Notes: generated by a model from the letters alone, not told the origin. A stretch of 10,950 bases of DNA from Patescibacteria group bacterium (GCA_018813805.1 JAHJAP010000076.1:1-10950), one strand, 5' to 3'; shown: positions 1 through 6,322, counted from the stretch's first letter. Program-made: numbers and translations.

Positions 1-6
1 AATTAG

Positions 7-44
7 AAAAATAAAGCCGACCTTTTATGGCCGGTTTTATTTTT
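7..44. terminator. Bidirectional intrinsic terminator hairpin
   Basis: Two 16-base arms (7-22 and 29-44) pair around a six-base loop with one G-T wobble and one A-C mismatch. The core is GC-rich (GCCGACC with GGCCGGT). The outer A/T arms give a T-rich tail on both strands, as expected for a terminator working in either direction. On the minus strand it would end transcription coming from the Fic gene; on the plus strand it would end a gene lying left of the window. Confidence 0.7.
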
Positions 45-62
45 TATTTATAGAGATGGGGC

Positions 63-90
63 TTGACTTGTATATAATTAGTTATATGAT
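63..90 (+). promoter_or_regulatory. Candidate plus-strand sigma70-type promoter
   Basis: TTGACT (63-68) and TATGAT (85-90) are separated by 16 bases, close to the sigma70 consensus. Transcription would start near 97 and run rightward through two hairpins and then antisense to the 3' end of the Fic gene. No plus-strand reading frame of note follows. Such boxes arise easily by chance in AT-rich DNA, so this is a candidate only. Confidence 0.35.
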
Positions 91-106
91 GTACATGTTT
101 TCCTTT

Positions 107-125
107 AATCCGCCTGAGGCGGATT
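107..125. repeat. Short GC-rich palindrome (CCGCC-TGA-GGCGG)
   Basis: A perfect 8-bp stem, AATCCGCC with GGCGGATT, encloses a TGA loop. It is strikingly GC-rich against an AT-rich flank. No T-tract follows on either strand, so it is not a canonical terminator. Short isolated palindromes of this kind are often dispersed REP-like elements; whether this one is repeated elsewhere in the genome cannot be seen here. Confidence 0.5.
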
Positions 126-156
126 GTTCTAAAAAAGAATTCAATTTTGTTTTTCT

Positions 157-207
157 GTTTAAGGCAAAGGGCAGAGGGGGCAGGGGTGAATGCCCTTTGT
201 CTTAAAC
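157..207. repeat. 17-bp inverted repeat just past the Fic gene
   Basis: The arms at 157-173 and 191-207 match at 16 of 17 positions, around a 17-base loop that is G-rich on the plus strand and C-rich on the minus strand. As plus-strand RNA the single mismatch is a G-U wobble; as minus-strand RNA it is an A-C mismatch. It begins a few bases beyond the Fic stop codon. It could be a 3' stabilising structure for the Fic message, part of a plus-strand small RNA, or a mobile-element relic. It lacks a T-tract. Confidence 0.6.
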
Positions 208-211
208 TCTA

Positions 212-1270
212 TTAAGAATTGGCAATATAAGAAGTAGATTTGCCTTTTCCGACTGCCTTGATCATTTTTATTTTTTTCAGTTTTTGCAGTTGTAATTGGG
301 CTGTTCGTTTCGGGCTAGATAAAATATTTTCTACATCTTTTGCTGAAATTCGTCCGACTTGATCTATGAAGTCAATAATTTTTAATTGTTCAGGAGTAAG
401 ATAAATTTGCGATTTGATTTTTCCATTAATATTACGATTAGCTAGAGGCAGAATTTTATTTTTTACTTCATCAATTTCCTTTTTAAAGCCTTTGACAAAA
501 TATTCAAGCCACGAAGTAATGTCCGTGCGCCGCTCGTCGTATGTTTTTCCTACGTTAATAGCCTTGTAATACGCTTGCCTATTGGTATTATAATAATCTT
601 CCAAAGCAAATAAGCGGCGAAAATCATATCCGCGCTGATAAAGCATCAGGGTGGCTAAAGCGCGCGCTGTGCGGCCGTTGCCGTCATTAAATGGGTGAAT
701 GGCGGCAATTTCTAAATGGGCGATTCCGGCCACAATCACCGGATTTATATCTTTATCTTCGCTATTTTTCAACCAAGCTACAAAATCAGCTACAAGTTTT
801 GGCACTTGCTTAGCTTCCGGTCCGGTGTATAAAGTTTCTTGCGGCACGCCAAATTGCCGGCGCACCACATAAATCGGCCCGGGTCTGTAGTGGCCGGAAA
901 ATTGCTGGGCTAAGGTTTTATCGGTTACCAATTTATGAATTTTTAGAATTACTTTTTCAGTTATCGGTTTTTTTTCGGCGGCGACTTTTTCAATATATTT
1001 CAGAGCGTTTAAATAATTTTTGACTTCATAAATATCCCAATCCGGCGCGTCTATTTTTTTCTTGGCGTATAAGGCTTCAACCTGTCCCATGTTTAGACGG
1101 TTGCCCTCTATTTCAGTAGAGTGGTGGGTCATGCGGATTACTGCTTGGCGGCGCAGACGCAGTTCTTGCTGGGGCAATATTTTGGCGCGATCAATTATGC
1201 CCTTGGCTTCGGCGATAGCCATTAAGTTGGATAAAATCTTATTATTTAAGTTATATTTAGGTTTATACAT
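212..1270 (-). CDS. Fic-family protein adenylyltransferase with C-terminal winged helix
   Basis: Fic enzymes usually transfer AMP from ATP to a hydroxyl side chain of a target protein. The complete motif HPFNDGNGRTAR is at residues 192-203, with catalytic His192, acidic Asp196 and the Arg pair 200/203. The N-terminal STEIEGN (51-57) fits the inhibitory (S/T)xxxE(G/N) helix, which marks a class II, self-inhibited Fic. The flap lies near GHYRPGP (126-132). Residues about 290-350 look like a winged helix, suggesting DNA binding. The 352 aa are a normal length for Fic_N-Fic-wHTH proteins. The ATG is preceded by an AT-rich leader without a Shine-Dalgarno, but a good promoter lies just upstream, so it has its own transcript. 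The gene is visibly richer in GC than its neighbours (for example 650-690), suggesting horizontal transfer. The family is certain; the target is unknown. Confidence 0.93.
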   Translation of the reverse strand: MYKPKYNLNNKILSNLMAIAEAKGIIDRAKILPQQELRLRRQAVIRMTHHSTEIEGNRLNMGQVEALYAKKKIDAPDWDIYEVKNYLNALKYIEKVAAEKKPITEKVILKIHKLVTDKTLAQQFSGHYRPGPIYVVRRQFGVPQETLYTGPEAKQVPKLVADFVAWLKNSEDKDINPVIVAGIAHLEIAAIHPFNDGNGRTARALATLMLYQRGYDFRRLFALEDYYNTNRQAYYKAINVGKTYDERRTDITSWLEYFVKGFKKEIDEVKNKILPLANRNINGKIKSQIYLTPEQLKIIDFIDQVGRISAKDVENILSSPKRTAQLQLQKLKKIKMIKAVGKGKSTSYIANS

Positions 1271-1289
1271 AGTTTTAGCTTATATAAAT

Positions 1290-1318
1290 ATCATATCACA
1301 AAATATCGATTCGCGCAA
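1290..1318 (-). promoter_or_regulatory. Promoter of the Fic gene
   Basis: On the minus strand, TTGCGC (1313-1318) and TATGAT (1290-1295) are separated by exactly 17 bases, with TGTGA just before the -10 box. Initiation near 1283 would leave a leader of about a dozen bases before the ATG at 1270. The -35 box is embedded in the last of three tandem 11-bp repeats. Confidence 0.6.
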
Positions 1319-1340
1319 CATTCGCGCAACATTCGCGCAA
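1309..1340 (-). repeat. Three tandem 11-bp repeats, probable operator
   Basis: The unit ATTCGCGCAAC (plus strand) occurs at 1309-1319 and 1320-1330, with a third copy at 1331-1340 that matches ten bases before diverging. An 11-bp period is roughly one helical turn, so the copies present the same DNA face. The first copy (lowest coordinates) contains the -35 box of the Fic promoter, so a bound protein would directly affect initiation. The Fic protein's own C-terminal winged helix is the obvious candidate ligand (inference). Confidence 0.65.
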
Positions 1341-1386
1341 GGAATTATTGAAAGGTGAAGAGGGGAATACCCGAGATCAAAATTTC

Positions 1387-1677
1387 TTATTCATTAATCT
1401 TTTTTAAATTATTCTTATCAAATTTTAAATTAAATATATAATCTTTATCTTCGAAGTCGTCATGATAATAAATCGATGTTTTAGAAAAATGCGTTTCTTT
1501 TTGATTTATTGCTTCATTAAATTTGTTTTCTGAAATTTTAAAAATCCAATTATATAATTTTTGAGGTAATTTAAAAGTTAATTTATACGATTTGTCATCC
1601 AATGGAGTGATTTCCCGTTTTTTACCATCGTCAATATTTTTCCAATGAATTTTTATATCATGAGTAGGTTTTACTTC
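1387..1677 (-). pseudogene. Unrecognised gene fragment, 5' end missing
   Basis: The frame is open for 96 codons before TAA but has no ATG; it begins right after an in-frame stop with residues EVKPTHDIKIHWKN. The first conventional alternative start is TTG at 1602. Composition is protein-like: hydrophilic, rich in K/D/N, with aromatic beta-strand-like stretches such as YKLTFKLP and DKDYIFNLKF, and no membrane segment. I do not recognise the family. Its beginning overlaps the end of the broken Nudix frame by about 20 bases. It therefore looks like the 3' portion of a different gene joined to a truncated Nudix gene, although an alternative C-terminal part of the same ancestral protein is possible. 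Confidence 0.45.
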
Positions 1678-1989
1678 TTATCATTTGTATAAAGGCGAAA
1701 TTATCTTTCGTCGCTTTTATTCCCGTTTCTTCCTCTAATTCTTGGAACGCAGAATTTTCATAGTCCGAACCAATCTCGACATGGCCTCCAACTGTCGCGT
1801 CCAATAAATCGGGATAAGTATCCTTATCTTTTTCTCGGTGTTGAAAGATAATCTCGCCTTTCGGTGTGTATAAAACCAAACATGGATTTCTCGATGGAGT
1901 AGCCCCTGCTTATGGATATTTTCGCGGGTTTCTTCGCCGATTATATTTCCGTCTTCATCAACAATATTTAGTTTGCGATTGTCTACCAT
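1658..1989 (-). pseudogene. Frameshifted and truncated Nudix hydrolase (IDI-like)
   Basis: The N-terminal part starts at the ATG at 1989 and reads MVDNRKLNIVDEDGNIIG, then HKQGLLHREIHVW, typical of the Nudix subgroup resembling isopentenyl-diphosphate isomerase. Around 1866-1876, in a G/T run, the frame is lost. The continuation in another frame reads YTPKGEIIF and DATVGGHVEIG, followed by QELEEETGI. A single missing base would join the halves. The Nudix box GX5EX7REUXEEXGU is recognisable, but its first Glu is Ser and its Arg is Gln. After MIRSKTYS the frame stops at a TGA (1658-1660), without the 50-60 C-terminal residues expected of the family. The frameshift alone could be a sequencing error; with the lost C-terminus and degraded box, decay is more likely. 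Confidence 0.75.
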
Positions 1990-1993
1990 AAAA

Positions 1994-2157
1994 TTATTTT
2001 GCGATTTTTGAAAAATCGCCATTAAGAATAATCGACGACATAGCTTCAATTTTCTCGTCATTCATTTTTCTTAAAATCTTTTCAACACCCGAAAGTTTAA
2101 TAAACGTCTTGTCTAAAATGTAGGTTACAACGAACCAAGTGATAATTCCGAAGAGAG
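1994..2157 (-). pseudogene. C-terminal remnant of a membrane protein abutting tRNA-Ala
   Basis: From the 3' end of tRNA-Ala the minus strand is open to TAA at 1994. It encodes a hydrophobic stretch, LFGIITWFVVTYILD, then a charged tail with VEKILRKMNDEKIEAMSS. This reads like a genuine last membrane helix plus cytoplasmic tail, but its upstream part is replaced by the tRNA gene. The only ATG would give 23 residues. It fits a gene cut off by recombination at the tRNA. The family is not recognised. Confidence 0.4.
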
Positions 2158-2230
2158 TGGACTGATGGGGACTTGAACCCCAGACCCCCGCGTTGCAAAC
2201 GCGGTGCTCTACCAACTGAGCTATCAGCCC
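2158..2230 (-). tRNA. tRNA-Ala (anticodon TGC)
   Basis: The 73-base gene folds into a full cloverleaf: acceptor GGGCTGA/TCAGTCC, D-stem GCTC/GAGC, anticodon stem CCGCG/CGCGG with loop TTTGCAA, and T-arm TGGGG-TTCAAGT-CCCCA. The G3-U70 pair, the identity element of alanine tRNAs, is present and agrees with anticodon TGC. The discriminator is A; CCA is not encoded (CTC follows), so a CCA-adding enzyme is needed. Decayed genes begin immediately past its 3' end. Confidence 0.97.
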
Positions 2231-2273
2231 AAAAACAATCTTTATTGGGTATTTGGTATTCAACGACAAACCC

Positions 2274-2522
2274 TTATTTATTATAACGCAAAAGCGGTGA
2301 TAATACCCATTCTAAAAATCCATTAATCATGCCAGTCATTATTAACGTTCCAATAAAAATCACAATCAAACCAACCAGTTTATATCCCAAACGCGAACCG
2401 CCATCTGATCCTAAGTGAATTTCAAAAAAAGTTATTCTGCCAAAATTATTTAAAAGCCATTCTGATTTAACAACCATTAACGTGCCAACAGTAATAACAA
2501 TAATTCCAAGTAAAATATTCAT
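2274..2522 (-). CDS. Small two-span membrane protein, function unknown
   Basis: The 82 residues contain two predicted membrane helices (about 3-19 and 48-66), joined by a conserved-looking loop with SEWLLNNFGRITFFE and a glycine-rich GSDGGSRLGYK. The tail is weakly hydrophobic. No catalytic motif is visible. The start is ATG in an AT-rich leader with no Shine-Dalgarno. It lies 39 bp after the M23 peptidase gene and 43 bp before tRNA-Ala, so it may be co-transcribed with either. The regular architecture and well-formed loop suggest a real conserved protein, but I assign no function. Confidence 0.75.
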   Translation of the reverse strand: MNILLGIIVITVGTLMVVKSEWLLNNFGRITFFEIHLGSDGGSRLGYKLVGLIVIFIGTLIMTGMINGFLEWVLSPLLRYNK

Positions 2523-2561
2523 AAATTTAAAATTATTTTAATCTATCTAAAATACTATATT

Positions 2562-3890
2562 CTATTTAATATAATTCAATGGATTATATTTACGATTATT
2601 AATTATTACTTCAAAATGCAAATGAGAACCAGTTGACCAACCAGTTGATCCCATAAGACCTATTATTTCACCTTTCTCAACTTTTTTATTTTTTTGACAA
2701 TAAAATTTAGATAAATGGGCATAGCGAGTTTTTTTACCTCCGCCGTGATTAATAACTATTTGATTGCCATATCCCTTGCCCCAACCAACAAATTCCACAA
2801 TACCAGTATCAACAGAATAAATAAGCGTGCCACTTTTGTTAGCAATATCAATACCATTATGCCGCCAAGAAAAATATTGAGTAATACGATAACCAACGCT
2901 TGGCCAACTCATCTTATTACCTTTTAACAAAACAGACGAATCTGTTTTAAATAAATTTTTAATTGCCGTTAAACCACTGTAAAAATTAGTTTGCAATTTA
3001 GCATAACCACTCTTTCTGCCTCCAGGTATTATTATTTGCTGATCGATTTTTAATTGACCAACAACAAACAATTTATTTATTTCAATAATAACATCTTCAG
3101 TAACGTCATAAGTTTTAGCAATACTGCTGATAGTCTCTTTTTTCTTCACCTTATGAGTTACGCCTGTAACTGGTAAAATAACTAACTTATCATTTGGTCT
3201 AATCAAATTATAAACGCTAAGATTGTTTTCCCAAAGAATTGTATTAACGCTAATGCCAAATTTAACTGCAATTACACTGATTGTATCGCCAGGCTCAACT
3301 AAATAATAAATAATTTCATCTCTTAATCTTTTGATTTTTTTGATTATTGCTGAATCCTGACGAACCATAACTCCACCGCCTTGAAATAAATTTTCAACAC
3401 CTTCTATAACATCTAATTCATCAGATAATCTCATTTCAACTGATGATTGACTTTTTAAAATTGATAAATTTTCTAAATAAACTTGTTGGTCAGGCGTAAT
3501 CTCCGTTGCTTCATCAAAATATTCCTCAATTAACTGATCATTATTGCTAAATTCGCTAGATATTATTTCTGCTAAAAACGTATTGCCAACTAATTCTTCA
3601 GATGACATGGCTTGCGTTTTATTAAACAAGTTTAAATTAACAAATACAATTGTTAAAATTATAATAATAAGGTGTGTTAATTTTTGGCCATCAAACAACG
3701 GGAAAACACGCCAATTAATCGCTTGCCAACCTAACTTTTTAATTAAGGATAAATAAAGTTGGTATATCTTAACAACAATTTTATAAAAAATAAAGCGCAA
3801 TATTATTAACCCAAATTTAAAAACTACATTAATAAAAAAGGCGGCAATAAGCCTCTTTAAAATAATAACTGCTTTAAATAAAGATATCAA
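2562..3890 (-). CDS. Membrane-anchored LysM / M23 (LytM-type) peptidase
   Basis: A predicted zinc endopeptidase that cuts peptidoglycan cross-bridges, as used in cell separation or envelope remodelling. Residues 1-45 are hydrophobic and basic, and a clear membrane helix lies at about 73-89, placing the rest outside. Two LysM modules follow (about 195-240 and 244-290), for glycan binding. The M23 domain has HNGID (His344, Asp348), RYAH (His392) and HLHFE (His423, His425), the full set of zinc ligands and catalytic histidines. It is therefore likely active. The 442-aa frame is open upstream to 3969 but contains no ATG before the membrane helix; TTG at 3890 is the best available start, and TTG at codon 31 is an alternative. 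The stop is TAG, unlike the TAA of its neighbours. Upstream lies a transposase remnant, so its promoter must lie within or beyond that relic. Confidence 0.92.
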   Translation of the reverse strand: MISLFKAVIILKRLIAAFFINVVFKFGLIILRFIFYKIVVKIYQLYLSLIKKLGWQAINWRVFPLFDGQKLTHLIIIILTIVFVNLNLFNKTQAMSSEELVGNTFLAEIISSEFSNNDQLIEEYFDEATEITPDQQVYLENLSILKSQSSVEMRLSDELDVIEGVENLFQGGGVMVRQDSAIIKKIKRLRDEIIYYLVEPGDTISVIAVKFGISVNTILWENNLSVYNLIRPNDKLVILPVTGVTHKVKKKETISSIAKTYDVTEDVIIEINKLFVVGQLKIDQQIIIPGGRKSGYAKLQTNFYSGLTAIKNLFKTDSSVLLKGNKMSWPSVGYRITQYFSWRHNGIDIANKSGTLIYSVDTGIVEFVGWGKGYGNQIVINHGGGKKTRYAHLSKFYCQKNKKVEKGEIIGLMGSTGWSTGSHLHFEVIINNRKYNPLNYIK

Positions 3891-3974
3891 TATTGCTATG
3901 GATATTTTTTTAATATTTTTAGCTATATAATTTATTTTAAATATAAATAAACTAAAAATTACAAAAATTTATGC

Positions 3975-4355
3975 TCAAAAAAGCATTTGGCAACAGCCCC
4001 ATATTACCATTTTTACTATTTTTTGTGTATTAGTCCACCTCATATTGGACGCCCAGTTATTTTTAATTAAATAATCCACAGGTGAAATTAAGTTTAGTCC
4101 CCAATGTCTTCTCTTGGTATTGTAGTTAATTAACCAATCAATAAGTTTACGATTAAAATGGTCAGTATCCTCTAACAACATTTCATTCCAGTCAACAAAT
4201 TCTTCTTGTATGGTTCGGTTGTATTTTTCAATATGCCCATTTCTATATGGCCGTCCAGGATAGTTCCAATAATGTTTAATTGTGCTTTGCTTTAAATAAT
4301 CGCGAAAATGTTTATGAAATTCCGAACCATTGTCTGTTTGAATGGCTTTAGGGTC
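3975..4355 (-). pseudogene. C-terminal remnant of IS481/IS3-like DDE transposase
   Basis: The frame reads PKAIQTDNGSEF, then YPGRPYRNGHIEKYNRT and, further on, LINYNTKRRHWGLN and SPVDYLI. The second catalytic Asp (TDNG) and the Glu (GHIEKYN) are 34 residues apart, as in the rve-type DDE integrase core of IS481/IS3 transposases. The first catalytic Asp and all N-terminal DNA-binding regions are missing: the coding similarity starts at the 44-bp palindrome next to rnj. The C-terminus is close to complete (WTNT), followed by TAA at 3975. An internal ATG at 4181 would give only 68 residues. Downstream, 3983-4000 (minus strand GGGGCTGTTGCC) and a small hairpin at 3971-3986 resemble an IS end, but no inverted partner is present. 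This is a dead insertion-sequence fragment. Confidence 0.88.
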
Positions 4356-4398
4356 TATCGTCGAATACCGTATTCGGTATCCGGCGACAGACCCTTTA
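4347..4398 (-). repeat. 44-bp near-perfect palindrome flanked by TTTA repeats
   Basis: The arms 4351-4370 and 4375-4394 pair around a 4-base loop. As minus-strand RNA there are 17 Watson-Crick pairs, two G-U wobbles and one C-A mismatch; as plus-strand RNA two positions become A-C mismatches. The ends are GGGTCT and AGACCC. TTTA occurs immediately on both sides (4347-4350 and 4395-4398), like a 4-bp target duplication. It begins 9 bases after the rnj stop and ends exactly where transposase similarity starts. No T-tract follows, so it is not a standard terminator; it may be a tiny palindromic mobile element or a 3'-end stabiliser of the rnj message. Confidence 0.75.
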
Positions 4399-4403
4399 TT
4401 ACC

Positions 4404-6203
4404 TTAAACCTTAATTACTACTGGTAAAACCATTGGTCTTTTTTTGGTTTGGCTAAAAAGAAATTGCCCAATATCATTTCTTATTTTATTTTTTATATAA
4501 TCATCATCAATTGATGTTTTAAGCACATGATCTTTAACTATTTTTTTAACTTTCATACGAGTTTTTTGAATTAATTCTTTATTTTCTTTCATATAAATAA
4601 AACCTCGTGAAATAATATCGGGATTACCAATGGGATCGCCTGTTTTAGAATCAATGGTAGTAATAATTACAATCATGCCGTCTTCTGCCATAACACGCCT
4701 ATCGCGCAAAACAATATTAGAAACATCTCCAACCCCTAAACCATCAACCATAATATAGTTAGCTGGCACTTTTTCATTAGTCAACTTGCCTACTATTATA
4801 TCTTGGGAATCCTTAACAAATTCTACTACTTGCCCGTTGTCGGCTACAAAAATTTTATTTTTATTAATATTAACCTGCTCAGCTAATTCAGCGTGGGCTT
4901 GCAACATATAATGATTGCCTTCAATTGGCATAAAATATTCTGGCTTAAGCAGTCGCATCATTAATTTTAAATCTTCTTGCTTGGCATGACCACCAGCATG
5001 AACATCCATCATCTCATAATGAACAACTTTAGCTCCTTGCCTAACCATTGAATCTTTTAAAGTTTGAATAGTACGCTCATTACCAGGAATAACCGAAGAA
5101 GAAAAAATAACTGTATCGCCAAATTTAAGACTGACAGTACGATGTTCTCCAGTAACCACTTTCATTAAAAAAGCATTATTTTCTCCTTGCGCGCCAGTGC
5201 CTAAAATAATAATTTTATTATCTTGTATTTTATTTAATTCATAATCATTGGCTAATATTTTTGGATTGAATTTTAAATAACCTGTTTGCTGCGCTATTTC
5301 TACATTATCAGTCATGCTTCTGCCTTGCAAAAAAACACGACGATCAAATCTTTCCGCTAAATCAAGAATTTTTTGTACACGACTTAATTGAGAGGCAAAA
5401 GTACCAATAATAATTCTACCAGTCATTTTTTCAAATAATCTACCCATTTCATCGCCAATAGAAGATTCCGAAATTTGATAACCAGGATGCGTTGAATCAG
5501 TAGAATCAGCCATTAAAAGCAAAGCTCCCTTGCCTCCAATTTGAGCTATGCGATTTAAATCAGCAGGACTATCATTAACTGGAGAATAATCAATTTTAAA
5601 ATCACCAGTATGGATAATAGATCCTAATGGAGTATGAATAATTGTAGCAAAACAATCAGGAATTGAATGATTAACTCTTAAAAATTCTATGTGAAAATAT
5701 TTTCCTAATTGCAATCTCGTAGTTTCATTAATCTCGGTAATAGCCAAAGGAGAACATTTATAAAATCCTTCTGCTCTTTTTTTAACAATGCCTGCCGTCA
5801 ATTTTCCCATAAACATCGGGGGAGCGCCAATTTTATCTATCAAATGTGGTATAGCGCCAATATGGTCATAATGGCCATGAGAAATAATTACCCCTTTAAT
5901 CCAATCTGTTTTACCCTCTAAATAAGTAACATCTGGAATAACATAATCAATGCCCGGCATATCCTCTTCAGGAAATTGTAAGCCCATATCAATAATAACT
6001 ATTTCTTTGTTATACTCAAACAAAGTCATGTTGCGACCAACTTCTTCTAATCCTCCCAAAACTATTATTCTTAATTTTTCACTTATAGCGCTGTTGTCAG
6101 TTTTTAATTGACTAATTGCTGAAGGCTTGTTGATAAATTCAACATTATTTAATTTGCTCACACTAGGCTGCCTTCTTGTCCTTGGTCTGTATTTTGTAAT
6201 CAT
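4404..6203 (-). CDS. rnj: Ribonuclease J (metallo-beta-lactamase / beta-CASP RNase)
   Basis: RNase J degrades and processes RNA by 5'-to-3' exonuclease and endonuclease activity, using two metal ions. After a basic N-terminal extension of about 43 residues comes the lactamase core with LGGLEEVGRN (49-58), HGHYDHIG (109-116; His109, His111, Asp113, His114), NHS (His179) and HTGDFK (Asp201). The beta-CASP part has MADSTDSTHPG, GTFASQLSR, GRSMT and TGAQGE, then HAGGHA (402-407). The last ligand motif, normally PIHGE, reads PIEGN (426-430), so Glu428 stands where family members have a metal-binding His. A C-terminal domain follows from about 455 and ends in RPMVLPVVIKV. The 599 aa are slightly longer than Bacillus RNase J1. 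The start is ATG without a Shine-Dalgarno, 35 bases after tRNA-Leu, which may share its transcript. Confidence 0.95.
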   Translation of the reverse strand: MITKYRPRTRRQPSVSKLNNVEFINKPSAISQLKTDNSAISEKLRIIVLGGLEEVGRNMTLFEYNKEIVIIDMGLQFPEEDMPGIDYVIPDVTYLEGKTDWIKGVIISHGHYDHIGAIPHLIDKIGAPPMFMGKLTAGIVKKRAEGFYKCSPLAITEINETTRLQLGKYFHIEFLRVNHSIPDCFATIIHTPLGSIIHTGDFKIDYSPVNDSPADLNRIAQIGGKGALLLMADSTDSTHPGYQISESSIGDEMGRLFEKMTGRIIIGTFASQLSRVQKILDLAERFDRRVFLQGRSMTDNVEIAQQTGYLKFNPKILANDYELNKIQDNKIIILGTGAQGENNAFLMKVVTGEHRTVSLKFGDTVIFSSSVIPGNERTIQTLKDSMVRQGAKVVHYEMMDVHAGGHAKQEDLKLMMRLLKPEYFMPIEGNHYMLQAHAELAEQVNINKNKIFVADNGQVVEFVKDSQDIIVGKLTNEKVPANYIMVDGLGVGDVSNIVLRDRRVMAEDGMIVIITTIDSKTGDPIGNPDIISRGFIYMKENKELIQKTRMKVKKIVKDHVLKTSIDDDYIKNKIRNDIGQFLFSQTKKRPMVLPVVIKV

Positions 6204-6238
6204 AAATATACTTTAATTTAAATTATTTAGTGTTTTAG

Positions 6239-6322
6239 TGCCGGAAAGAGGATTTGAACCTCCACGAGATTGCTCCCACAGCGCTCTGAACACTGCGTGT
6301 CTACCAATTCCACCATTCCGGC
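6239..6322 (-). tRNA. tRNA-Leu (anticodon CAG)
   Basis: The 84-base gene has acceptor GCCGGAA/TTCCGGC (perfect), a D-arm GTG/CAC with GGTAGA, anticodon stem CAGTG/CGCTG with loop TTCAGAG, a long class II variable arm containing GAG/CTC, and T-arm GGAGG-TTCAAAT-CCTCT. The long variable arm, discriminator A and anticodon CAG identify leucine (codon CTG). CCA is not encoded. It sits between the solute-binding protein gene (26 bp upstream) and rnj (35 bp downstream) with no terminator visible on either side, so it is probably cut from a longer transcript. Confidence 0.96.

Noticed and set aside
1309..1340. CRISPR-like array
   Set aside because: The 11-bp units are contiguous with no spacers and only three copies; they fit an operator far better.
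1062..1358. Plus-strand open frame across the start of the Fic gene
   Set aside because: It is antisense to the well-supported Fic N-terminus and its promoter repeats, with no recognisable protein features.
1658..1660. UGA read as an amino acid (alternative genetic code)
   Set aside because: Intact genes use TAA or TAG to stop and TGG for Trp with no internal TGA; the single TGA ends a decayed frame and reading through it gives another stop within ten codons.
1860..1885. Programmed -1 frameshift in the Nudix gene
   Set aside because: No classical X XXY YYZ slippery heptamer is in the right frame, and the product would still lack the C-terminus and two Nudix-box residues.
2001..2019. Hairpin GCGATTT...AAATCGC taken as a terminator
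   Set aside because: It has no following T-tract and falls within the coding tail of the membrane-protein fragment (GDFSKIA).
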